A DNA stretch of 38,268 bases from JBBITW01 sp037440525 (GTDB lineage Bacteria; Desulfobacterota; BSN033; UBA1163), in contig JBBITW010000008.1 of assembly GCA_037440525.1 (NCBI GenBank), positions 1 to 38,268 on the forward strand. Reading direction: 5' to 3'. Below, in pieces: positions 1 through 7,858 of this stretch. Each line of letters starts with the position of its first letter. The stretch's first letter is position 1. A model generated the notes under the pieces. That model was not told the DNA's origin. It was given only the letters and a program-made list of their open reading frames with translations, and did no database searches. The translations under genes and the position numbers were made by a program.

Positions 1-98
1 ACATAGATTCTTCGGCTAAAGGCTCAGAATGACATTACGACACAGCCTCCTTTGGGAGAAGATTAAGGTGAGAAGGATGAGTTCCTGCCTTCATGCAG

Positions 99-164
99 GC
101 AAAGGCTTTTTCACCCCACCTCCCCAGTCTATTAAGAATAGTTTTAATACTTTTTTAGAGCTCT
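99..164 (-). repeat. MITE-like interspersed repeat, copy A
   Basis: Read on the minus strand this segment matches the core of intergenic copies near 13.13 kb and 35.5 kb, including the shared words GGGGAGGTGGGGTGAAAAAG and an AGTATT-type A/T-rich end. It lies immediately downstream of the dctM stop codon. The bases before it (1-98) hold a second repeat type (an AGAATGACATTACGACA-like word) and no gene. It is non-coding, and its mobility is inferred only from its recurrence. Confidence 0.6.
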
Positions 165-170
165 CCTCCA

Positions 171-1478
171 TCATCGCATAAGACTTACAAGGAAGGTTGC
201 AACCTCAGGGAAGGCAGTAAGGATAATAGCACAGGCAATCATTGCTAACCACATTGGGACAGCATCCTTGAATATGCTCTCCATTGGGACCTCCTTGGCT
301 ATCCCAGCTGTTACATAGACAATTATACCAACTGGAGGTGTAACAGTGCCAATATTGAGCATGATAACCATAATTACACCAAACCAGATGCCACTGAATC
401 CGAGACTTTTTATAAGTGGATAAATAATTGGAATCGTGAGGACAAGTATAGCAATCCCTTCCATAAAGGTGCCGAGAATTATATAAAAGAGATATATGGC
501 TGCTAAAATTACATATTTTGATAATCCAAGGCTTGTGACAAACTCAACAACCTGTGTGGGAATTTTTGTCATCGCCATAAAAGTGCCAAAAATATTAGCC
601 CCAATAATAATAAGGAAAATCATAGCAGTGACTCTCGTTGCCTCTTCCATTGCATTCTTTATCCCATCCCAATTTAGACGCCTTTTAGAGAGGGAGAAAA
701 TAAGTGCTAAAAAAGCCCCAACTGCACCACCTTCGGTTGGAGAAAAAACACCAAAATATATTCCCAGTATTACTAATATGAATAATGCTAATACGGGATA
801 TATTTTTGCCGTCTGTTTTAACCTTTCTCCCAATACATTTCTGGACTGCCCTAATGGTGGTGCAAGACGGGGATTCAGTTTTACCTGAATGTAAATCGTA
901 ATAATAAACAGGAGGGCTTGAAGGATTCCTGGTAATATACCAGCAATCAACAATTTTCCTATTGGTTCTAAAGTTAGTATCCCGTATAGAACAAGGATTG
1001 TGCTGGGTGGTATAAGGATACCAAGACCTGCTGAACCAGCGATACACGCAGCAGAAAAGCTGTCCTTATAACCATACCTTTTCATCTCAGGAAAGGCAAC
1101 AGAGGCAATAGTTGCTGCGGTAGCTATAACTGACCCACAAACAGCGCCAAAAAGAGTACAAGCACCAACAGTGCCCATAGCCAAACCACCACGAATCCTT
1201 CCTAACCATGTATTTACAGCTCTGTAAATATCACCTGCAAGACCACTGTAGCTAAGAAATTGCCCCATTAGCATGAAAAGAGGGATGACGCTCAGACCAT
1301 AAATGGTGGAACTTGCATAAGCCTCTATGCCCAACTTGCTAAGTCCAGCCTTTATGGTGGTGAAATAAATGCAGCCCAGAAGCCCGGTCATAAGCATGGA
1401 AAAACCAACCGGCATCCTGAGTCCGAGTAGGACTACAAGAAAGATTATTCCAATAAAGCCAACTATCTCAGAACTCAT
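171..1478 (-). CDS. dctM: TRAP transporter large permease (DctM), first system
   Basis: This 435-residue, very hydrophobic protein is the ion-coupled transport subunit of a tripartite ATP-independent periplasmic transporter in the inner membrane. The length is normal for DctM, and about a dozen membrane spans can be read. Family hallmarks include the GAVCGSVIATAATIASVAFPEM stretch near residue 110, the LGILIPPSTILVLYG stretch near residue 150 and the TPPVGIIVYV loop near residue 380. Its start overlaps the end of dctQ by 11 bp, so the two are translationally coupled. The cargo is unknown. The location downstream of a methyltransferase and molybdoenzyme cluster suggests an acid used by that pathway, which is inference. 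Confidence 0.93.
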   Translation of the reverse strand: MSSEIVGFIGIIFLVVLLGLRMPVGFSMLMTGLLGCIYFTTIKAGLSKLGIEAYASSTIYGLSVIPLFMLMGQFLSYSGLAGDIYRAVNTWLGRIRGGLAMGTVGACTLFGAVCGSVIATAATIASVAFPEMKRYGYKDSFSAACIAGSAGLGILIPPSTILVLYGILTLEPIGKLLIAGILPGILQALLFIITIYIQVKLNPRLAPPLGQSRNVLGERLKQTAKIYPVLALFILVILGIYFGVFSPTEGGAVGAFLALIFSLSKRRLNWDGIKNAMEEATRVTAMIFLIIIGANIFGTFMAMTKIPTQVVEFVTSLGLSKYVILAAIYLFYIILGTFMEGIAILVLTIPIIYPLIKSLGFSGIWFGVIMVIMLNIGTVTPPVGIIVYVTAGIAKEVPMESIFKDAVPMWLAMIACAIILTAFPEVATFLVSLMR

Positions 1479-1965
1479 GTCTCAAAACCTTAGCAAGTGA
1501 ACGAAGAAAATCCACTATAAGAACCACAGAGAAAAGTGCACTTCCAAAAGTTAGTAGTATTACAAATGGATAATATGGAATCTCTAATACACCTGAGACG
1601 TTTCCCCCTAACCATAAACGCTTAGCATGAACTCCTAATTGCCATGTTAATAGTATTGCAAGGAGCAAACAGAGAAAATACATTACTGTATCCATAATTG
1701 CCTTTTTCATTGGTGATAATCGTGATGAAATAATATCGATACTAATGTGCCCTTTATGGATCTGGGTGTAGGCTATAGAAAAGAAGACCAGCAATGATAG
1801 CATGACTTCCGTGAGTTCAAAGGCACCTGCTATGGGAAAATTAAAGAAGTAACGTCCGATGACATCTGCTACCGTCAATAACATCATCACAAAGAGGATA
1901 CCCAACCCAGCTTTATTAATTAATCTAATAATTGGGAAAATAAACCTTTCGATCAAATTTACCAT
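1468..1965 (-). CDS. dctQ: TRAP transporter small permease (DctQ), first system
   Basis: This 165-residue protein has four predicted membrane spans, the size and topology of DctQ, which pairs with DctM in the inner membrane. Visible family features are an acidic, hydrophobic FELTEVMLSLLVFFSIAYTQ stretch around residue 50 and the following HKGHISIDII motif. It overlaps dctM by 11 bp. A 202-bp gap containing a GC-rich hairpin separates it from the upstream binding-protein gene, so the membrane subunits may be expressed at a lower level than the binding protein. Confidence 0.92.
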   Translation of the reverse strand: MVNLIERFIFPIIRLINKAGLGILFVMMLLTVADVIGRYFFNFPIAGAFELTEVMLSLLVFFSIAYTQIHKGHISIDIISSRLSPMKKAIMDTVMYFLCLLLAILLTWQLGVHAKRLWLGGNVSGVLEIPYYPFVILLTFGSALFSVVLIVDFLRSLAKVLRHEF

Positions 1966-2057
1966 TAAAAAACTCCATTATTTATGATTAATCTAAATTC
2001 CCATTATGAGGCAATGTCCCTGCCTACCGTAAGCATGGAAACAATCTCTATCAGATT

Positions 2058-2110
2058 GTCATTCCGAGCGAAGCGAGGAATCTATGAGATTGCCACATCG
2101 CTTCGCTCCT
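2058..2110. repeat. REP-like palindrome between dctP and dctQ (first TRAP)
   Basis: This is a perfect 11-bp inverted repeat, GAGCGAAGCGA at 2066-2076 and TCGCTTCGCTC at 2098-2108, with a 21-base loop. It is embedded in the repeat family that starts TGTCATTCCGAG and recurs at about 13.4-13.9, 16.5, 25.9, 35.6 and 37.3 kb. The transcript of dctP-dctQ-dctM would fold here. Such structures often act as mRNA-stabilising or attenuating elements downstream of binding-protein genes. Confidence 0.75.
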
Positions 2111-2167
2111 ACCAAATGAATTAATTAAAGAATTTTATAAAAAATTGCCCAATTTAATAGGATTTAG

Positions 2168-3208
2168 TTACTTTAAGTATTTTTTAGCCAATTTCCTTGT
2201 CTCTTCATAAACCTTCTTCCCTGGAAGTCCTTTGGCTTCCATATCATTTATCCATTTTTTATATACAGGATCAACCGTTTTTTCCCACCTTTCCATTTCT
2301 TCCGGAGGGAGAGGATAAATAGTAGCACCGGCCTTTTTTAAAGAATCGATTCCAAGTTGGGCGGCATCATCATAAACCTTTGCCGCCTTTTCACCCATTG
2401 GCTTTCCCATCATCCTTTCCAATATTTTTTGGTCATTTGGAGATAAGCGGCCAAAAGCTGAAGGATTCATAACCATAAAAAATGCCGGTATGTAAAAATT
2501 AGACATAGTGGCAAAGCGAACAACTTCATAAAGGCTAAAGTCATAGACTGCTGACCAAGGAGTAATGCATCCATCGATCACTCCTTTCTGTAAATTCTCA
2601 TAAAGTTCAGGTATAGGCATTGTCACTGGTACAGCACCAAGCAGTTCAAGAGCTGATTTTAGTACCATAGAATGGGTTCTAATTTTCAGGCCTTTGAAGT
2701 CACTCATTGTGCGGACCTGTTTTTTGGTAGTGAATAGCTGTCCTGTATCTCCTGTCCAGAGCCAGCATACCTTAACACCAGGATACTCCTTTCGAAGCTC
2801 AGGAATATTTTCCCATAGTTCCCAGAAGACTTTGGTGCCGTGTGCCCCGGAGGTAAATAAAAATGGGAGCTCCAGAACAGAGGTCAGTGGAAACTTTCCT
2901 GGGGTATATGCTTGTACTCCATAAGCGAAATCTGTAATACCTGCCGCAGCAGCATCAAATTGATCTGGTGCCTTTGCTAAGACTCCACCTGGATATATAG
3001 TGATCTTGACCCTGCCTTCGGTTGCTTTATTTACATCCTCTGCAAAGGGCACCATCACATGAACGTGCTGAACATGTTTTGTGGGCATGATATGAGCCAT
3101 TTTCAGCTCAATCACCTTAGGTGATACTGCCAGGGCATTCAGTGTTAGAAAAAATATGGAAACCAATATTAAAACCACCCAATAACCAATAAAAAACCTT
3201 TTTCCCAT
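2168..3208 (-). CDS. dctP: TRAP transporter periplasmic substrate-binding protein (DctP), first system
   Basis: This 346-residue protein begins with a Sec signal peptide: basic GKR, a hydrophobic core at residues 8-24 and a likely cut after LNALA near residue 27. The mature part is a DctP/TeaA-type binding protein. Arg177 in the GLKIRT motif is at the position that binds a substrate carboxylate in this family, and the segment GAVPVTMPIPELYENLQKG follows it. The cargo is therefore probably an organic acid. A strong AGGAGG ribosome site precedes the ATG. It has its own promoter-like sequence about 90 bp upstream. Its closest relative in the window is the DctP at 15.4 kb, which shares a YTPG(K/R)FP motif. 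Confidence 0.93.
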   Translation of the reverse strand: MGKRFFIGYWVVLILVSIFFLTLNALAVSPKVIELKMAHIMPTKHVQHVHVMVPFAEDVNKATEGRVKITIYPGGVLAKAPDQFDAAAAGITDFAYGVQAYTPGKFPLTSVLELPFLFTSGAHGTKVFWELWENIPELRKEYPGVKVCWLWTGDTGQLFTTKKQVRTMSDFKGLKIRTHSMVLKSALELLGAVPVTMPIPELYENLQKGVIDGCITPWSAVYDFSLYEVVRFATMSNFYIPAFFMVMNPSAFGRLSPNDQKILERMMGKPMGEKAAKVYDDAAQLGIDSLKKAGATIYPLPPEEMERWEKTVDPVYKKWINDMEAKGLPGKKVYEETRKLAKKYLK

Positions 3209-3299
3209 ATCAAACCTCCTTCTAAAAATTTTATTTTAAAAAAATTACATCTTAACCCACCTTCATATCCCCTTAATCAAAGAGAGGAATAATTTAATT

Positions 3300-3328
3300 T
3301 CTATATAAATAATAAATTAGATTGTCAA
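3300..3328 (-). promoter_or_regulatory. Predicted sigma-70 promoter of dctP (first TRAP)
   Basis: On the minus strand, TTGACA (3323-3328) is followed after 17 bp by TATAGA (3300-3305), about 90 bp before the dctP start codon. The first bases, TTGACAATCTA, are identical to those of the methyltransferase-operon promoter at 13.1 kb, but the second half of that promoter's palindrome is missing here. The prediction rests on consensus match only. Confidence 0.5.
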
Positions 3329-3412
3329 CAAAAATTTTTACAATATTTCCCAATTTTCAAAGATAACGATCTTCTCTTAGGCTATAATTTTCCATTCCCT
3401 GATTACCAATTT

Positions 3413-5554
3413 TTATATAGGCTCCTTTGATATTTTGCAGGCTAAACCCCTTATGTTAAATGAACCCATTTCTTTGTTGAATGGAGGTTGATCATTGGTC
3501 AACACATTATAGTTTGATTCCGCAAAACAAAATAAATCATTTATGTCTCTCTCAGGAAACCACCAGGCATGATCAACAAATACCACTCGTGGGTTCACAC
3601 CTTTTGATAAAGTTGCCCTCTGCCTTATTCTGCCCCGTTTGGTTTCAATATAGACCCAATCGCCCTCTTTGATCCCGAGTTTGCTCGCCGTATCAGGATG
3701 AATCATGACAAATGGATCAGGATGAGATTGTCTCAAACTCGGTATCTGCCTACCACCTGAATGGCGATAGACTTCTGATTTCCCAGTGGTGCAAAGAAAA
3801 GGATACTCTCTGCCCAACTCAGGATCACTATATGGTGTCTCAGGAGGTTCATGATATATCGGTAATGGATCGAAACCAGACTCTTCAAGCTGTTTCGAAT
3901 ACAGCTCAACCTTTCCCGATGGGGTCTTAAACCCGCTCTGCTCATAATTCCTATATTTCTTACCCTCCTTTGGACCAGTCAATAAATTTATTTTCTTAAA
4001 TTCCTCGAAGGTAAGTCCTACAGGCTCCAAAATGGCTTCCCAGATATCATCAGCTCTATCCCAAACATAGCTTTCTAACCCCATCCTTCTTGCCAAATCG
4101 CTTATGATCTCATGGTCAGACCGACATTCCCCAACCTGAGCAACCTTTCGCTGAACCTGGGCAATTGTTCCCATTGGTGTCATCTGTATACCATCAAATT
4201 CAAGATAACTGGCTACCGGAAATACAATGTCCGCCATGGCTACGGTCGGTGTCATAAACATGTCAGACACCGCCAAAAAATCTAATTTTCTAAATGCCTG
4301 GTATGTCCTCTTGATATTTGGCCAGGATGAAAGTGGATTAGATGCCTGTACAAACATAGCACGAATCGGATAAGGATCCCCCTCAAGGATCGCCTTTATA
4401 ACCGATTGGGGAAGAACATATCTAAAATCCGCCAATAAATCAGGACTGACCTTACCTTTTCGTCCCTTCCATGACAATTGATCCCGGAGCTCCAATTCAT
4501 ATGACCACCGTCCTCGAAGGCCAATCTGCGATGATAACTTGTCTGGATCCGCATCACGAAACCCAGACCCAAGCGCCTCAACCTCTCCACCAGGCACCCC
4601 AAGATTCCCCGTTATTGCCATCAAAATTGAAATAGCACGACAAGTCTGAAAACTATTTAGCCCCTGATCAACTGCATTACCCCACTCTATATAGCTTGGT
4701 CTATTCGTAGCATAAACTTTAGTCGCCTTTACAATAAGATCTGCCGGAATCCAAGTAATCTCAGACACCCGCTCTGGAGAATAGTCCTGGACATGGGCCT
4801 TCAGTTTATCAAAACCCACCGTCCAATTCTCAACAAAATCTCTGTCATAAAGCCCCTCGTTGATCACTACATTTATCATCCCCAAGGCCAATGCCAAATC
4901 CGAACCTGGCCTAACCTGTAGCCAGAGGTCTGCCATCTTGACAATCCCCGTCTCCAAAGGATCAATTGCAATAACTTTTGTGCCCCTCTTTACAGCCTGA
5001 AGAAAATTTCTGTATATATTTGACCTTGTTGCAGCAATATTTGAACCCCATATCACAACACATGCTGGCGGATGCCCATATTCAGCAATAGGTAAAAAAC
5101 CAAAGGTAAGCTCAGCAGCAACCATCTTAGGCACGTGACAGACATGATCAGCACATACCACATTAGGAGTTCCAAAAGCATTTGCCAACCTTACCAAATG
5201 GGTATCCATCGCTCCCTTTGCTGATCCATGCACCATAACTACAGCCTGCGAACCATACTCTCGCTTAACCTTATTTAATGCATCAGCTGTAATACTCAAT
5301 GCCTCATCCCATGAGATTCGATTCCAGTTACCTCTGCCCCTCTCCCCAGCCCTTTTCAAAGGATGCCTGAGACGCTCAGGATGATATAGATACTCAAGCG
5401 AAGCCAGACCTATTTTACATAAACCACCCCGATTCGGCGGACTCTCAGGGTCTCCCTTAATTTCAACCGGTTTACCAGACTCCAAGGTAATCAATACACC
5501 ACAACAAGCCGAACAGAGACAACATACACTTTTTACTACCTCAGTCTTAGCCAT
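3413..5554 (-). CDS. Molybdopterin (or tungstopterin) oxidoreductase, DMSO reductase family, single-subunit type
   Basis: This is a 713-residue catalytic subunit with bis-pterin Mo/W and one N-terminal [4Fe-4S] cluster. Cluster ligands are Cys11, Cys14, Cys18 and Cys46 (C-x2-C-x3-C-x27-C). The central pterin domain follows, then the C-terminal dinucleotide-binding domain from about residue 590. The predicted metal ligand is Cys139, followed by His140, a Cys-His pair like the (Sec)Cys-His of formate dehydrogenases. No Tat signal is visible, so it is probably cytoplasmic. No iron-sulfur or membrane partner lies beside it. Overall length and layout resemble the acetylene hydratase and other single-subunit enzymes, but its reaction cannot be told from sequence. 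It lies between the methyltransferase genes and a TRAP transporter on the same strand. A GGGGGA ribosome site precedes the ATG. Confidence 0.88.
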   Translation of the reverse strand: MAKTEVVKSVCCLCSACCGVLITLESGKPVEIKGDPESPPNRGGLCKIGLASLEYLYHPERLRHPLKRAGERGRGNWNRISWDEALSITADALNKVKREYGSQAVVMVHGSAKGAMDTHLVRLANAFGTPNVVCADHVCHVPKMVAAELTFGFLPIAEYGHPPACVVIWGSNIAATRSNIYRNFLQAVKRGTKVIAIDPLETGIVKMADLWLQVRPGSDLALALGMINVVINEGLYDRDFVENWTVGFDKLKAHVQDYSPERVSEITWIPADLIVKATKVYATNRPSYIEWGNAVDQGLNSFQTCRAISILMAITGNLGVPGGEVEALGSGFRDADPDKLSSQIGLRGRWSYELELRDQLSWKGRKGKVSPDLLADFRYVLPQSVIKAILEGDPYPIRAMFVQASNPLSSWPNIKRTYQAFRKLDFLAVSDMFMTPTVAMADIVFPVASYLEFDGIQMTPMGTIAQVQRKVAQVGECRSDHEIISDLARRMGLESYVWDRADDIWEAILEPVGLTFEEFKKINLLTGPKEGKKYRNYEQSGFKTPSGKVELYSKQLEESGFDPLPIYHEPPETPYSDPELGREYPFLCTTGKSEVYRHSGGRQIPSLRQSHPDPFVMIHPDTASKLGIKEGDWVYIETKRGRIRQRATLSKGVNPRVVFVDHAWWFPERDINDLFCFAESNYNVLTNDQPPFNKEMGSFNIRGLACKISKEPI

Positions 5555-5854
5555 TTTATAATCCCCCGTAACAATTTGATTAAATTAGCTAATCCAAGAA
5601 TCCAAAATATAATATTTTCAGTCAGCTATTAAACAATCCCTCTGCCAATTTTAATTAGGCCCTCCCTGAACCATTCTTTAAACCGGCTTTATATATACCA
5701 AAAAGAATTCAAGATTCTCTTTTGCTTCATTGAACATATATCCATCAAAAAACACTCCAGAATTATTCAATAAGGCATCCAATAAACTTACAGCTTTCAA
5801 AAAGTTGAAAATCTTTCAATACAGATTTTAAACATTTTCGAGAGGGGTCATAAT
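5555..5854. other. Intergenic gap, no gene seen
   Basis: This AT-rich 300-bp stretch separates the second UroD-type methyltransferase gene from the molybdoenzyme gene, both on the minus strand. It has no credible reading frame, repeat copy or strong hairpin. A weak TTGTTT/TTATAT-like promoter pair can be read on the minus strand around 5600-5630, so the molybdoenzyme may start a separate transcript. Confidence 0.4.
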
Positions 5855-6895
5855 CTAAGCTAAAGAAGCGTCTTCGAGTTTACCATATTTATTTCGGGCG
5901 GCCATAAGAGCCTCCATATTCTCCCTCGGAACAACTGGCCAGATATCACATCCTGGCCAGATTGCATTTACCCCTCCATCTATGGCCTCTTTGACAGCCC
6001 TCTCAACATCATCAGGTCTTCCCTGTGAAAGAACTCCAAAGGCATCGAGTTCCCCAAAAATCAAAACATCTTTACCAAGTTTTCTCCTCGTTTCAGCCAC
6101 ATTGTTCTTCTTCTCAACGCTTATCGCATCTGCCCCGCAGAGAACCATCTGATCAACAATTGCATTTGTATCACCACAGATATGTAATACCTTTGGCGAT
6201 TCAATCTCTGAAAATATTCTCTTCAGATGAGGACGAATAAGCATTTCAAAGATACGAGGACTTAATATGTCCGGGCCAGCACCCATTTCACGAACAGTTA
6301 TGTAATCCGCACCAGCAGATTTATAGATTTTAATAATCTCCACGAGAACACTTGCCAGTTGATCAAGCAACCTGCTCACCATATCTGTCTTTTTAAAAGC
6401 TGCCTTTGCAAGGTTTGAAATATCTACGAGCTGACCAGCGAGTGTATATGGACCAAGGACATATGAACCAATTGCCACCCTATCACCGAACTCACTCTTT
6501 AATATTCCAATTGCCTCTGTGACCAATGGAATCCTTCCTGCATTCGCAATATCTGATGGTATTTTCAGGTTCAAATCCTCCACCCTCTCAGCAGGGTGTC
6601 TGCTTATGGTTGGATAGAGAATATCTGTGGCATGATGATAGAAATTTAACTCACTTCCCAGGACCTCTGCCTCCACTCCCAGATCAAAAGGAACAACCAC
6701 AGATTCAAAGCCAAATAATTCATACGTTGAAGAGGCCATCTTTGCCATCTTTTTTCCGTCTATATGAATCTCTGAAAATCTCCAGCCATATCTTTCAAGC
6801 CCATGAATTGTGATATTTCCCATACCACTGAAGATTGGAATATAATCTACCATCTCCCTTCTAAAAATTCTTAGCACACGTTCCCTCGAATTAAT
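5855..6895 (-). CDS. UroD/MtaA-type corrinoid methyltransferase, downstream copy
   Basis: This is a TIM-barrel methyltransferase of the uroporphyrinogen decarboxylase/MtaA/MtbA/CmuA superfamily, 346 residues from the chosen start. Zinc ligands expected of the methyltransferase branch are present: His239 and Cys241 in HICGDT, and Cys317 in WPGCD. True UroD enzymes lack this H-x-C...C set. The start at 6895 gives the family length; an in-frame ATG at 6943 would overlap the upstream MtrH-like gene and add 16 atypical residues. The spacing to the nearest purine-rich site is long, so the start is not certain. It probably moves methyl groups between a substrate (or methyl carrier) and the corrinoid protein encoded upstream. 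It shares only the superfamily fold with the UroD-type protein at 12.0-13.1 kb, so the two may have different roles. Confidence 0.85.
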   Translation of the reverse strand: MNSRERVLRIFRREMVDYIPIFSGMGNITIHGLERYGWRFSEIHIDGKKMAKMASSTYELFGFESVVVPFDLGVEAEVLGSELNFYHHATDILYPTISRHPAERVEDLNLKIPSDIANAGRIPLVTEAIGILKSEFGDRVAIGSYVLGPYTLAGQLVDISNLAKAAFKKTDMVSRLLDQLASVLVEIIKIYKSAGADYITVREMGAGPDILSPRIFEMLIRPHLKRIFSEIESPKVLHICGDTNAIVDQMVLCGADAISVEKKNNVAETRRKLGKDVLIFGELDAFGVLSQGRPDDVERAVKEAIDGGVNAIWPGCDIWPVVPRENMEALMAARNKYGKLEDASLA

Positions 6896-6908
6896 CATCG
6901 GCTTATGA

Positions 6909-7850
6909 TCACTTCCTTTCTTTTCTAAACTGCTCCACAACATCTGGAAATAGAATATTTAAAGGATGGCTCCCTTCGGGTAAAAAATTCCTCTCCTGAT
7001 AAGCTAATGCTCCAAGCATACCACAGGCTACAGCTACGGCTGAAAATACCCTCCTCATCCCACTTAAAGGCCCGAAGAGAAGAAAGTCACTAAAAAGCGC
7101 AGATATTGCATGAACCCCAGCATCAATGGCCTGAAATTTATTTTTATCAATATCCCTTGCTCTCTTTCTCCACATATATGTGCCGTTTGAAGGGGCAAGT
7201 CCTACAGGTAAACCAAACTCCTTTTTTATGAGATAATTGGCAATTAAGGAAAAGACTGTGGCAGGTAGATTCATAGCGGCTGTATCAACGAGGATGCTCT
7301 TAAAATTCCCCCTCTCCACAATGGGAAGTAATGAGTTTAATGATTTCACCCTCCCGTTATGTGTCTTATCCTCCATATCAAAAACCTGAAGGACCACATG
7401 CTTAATCCCCAAATCTTTAAGTTCTAATACCTGAGCATCAATATCATCGTCCCATGGGGTAATGCTATTATAAAGGGCACGATCCTGAAGGCCGAGTTTT
7501 GAAATATAGCGTGCTGCGGCAAGTCTCGTCTCCCTTTTCCATATATCTATAGCAAATGGCATTTCTGTGATGCTTATAAAAAAATCTATATATGTTTTTA
7601 TTTCTTCCTCAGAATTTGCAACCATTGCAATCATACATGGTATACCTGTCTCCTTTGAAATTAGCTCAAGCTCATGGATTCTCTCTTCAGCCATCTTTCG
7701 GTCAAACTTCCCTTCCCTTCTCTCATCCAAAATTGGGTCTCCCCTTTGAAACATATTCCCTATTAGAAGGGGAGGGTTCTCTCCCAATTGGCCTCCTACA
7801 TTTATGCCCCCTATATTGAATACCTTTTGTTCTAAATCGAACTTAAACAT
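6909..7850 (-). CDS. MtrH-like methyl-corrinoid:tetrahydropterin/tetrahydrofolate methyltransferase
   Basis: This 313-residue protein begins with the MtrH signature: FKFD near residue 2, FNIGG near residue 11 and a PPLLIGNMFQRGD stretch near residue 27. Archaeal MtrH transfers methyl between a corrinoid and tetrahydromethanopterin. Bacterial homologues in demethylation clusters pass the methyl from methyl-corrinoid to tetrahydrofolate. It therefore likely supplies the second step of the pathway in this locus. It starts 8 bp after the RACo stop and ends 13 bp before the next methyltransferase start, a tight operon arrangement. No good ribosome site is visible, so translational coupling to RACo is likely. 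Substrate specificity of the carrier is inferred. Confidence 0.85.
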   Translation of the reverse strand: MFKFDLEQKVFNIGGINVGGQLGENPPLLIGNMFQRGDPILDERREGKFDRKMAEERIHELELISKETGIPCMIAMVANSEEEIKTYIDFFISITEMPFAIDIWKRETRLAAARYISKLGLQDRALYNSITPWDDDIDAQVLELKDLGIKHVVLQVFDMEDKTHNGRVKSLNSLLPIVERGNFKSILVDTAAMNLPATVFSLIANYLIKKEFGLPVGLAPSNGTYMWRKRARDIDKNKFQAIDAGVHAISALFSDFLLFGPLSGMRRVFSAVAVACGMLGALAYQERNFLPEGSHPLNILFPDVVEQFRKERK

Positions 7851-7858
7851 CCAAAACC

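Noticed and set aside
5855..6895. Uroporphyrinogen decarboxylase for haem synthesis
   Set aside because: Zinc-binding His and Cys ligands and the corrinoid gene context point to a methyltransferase.
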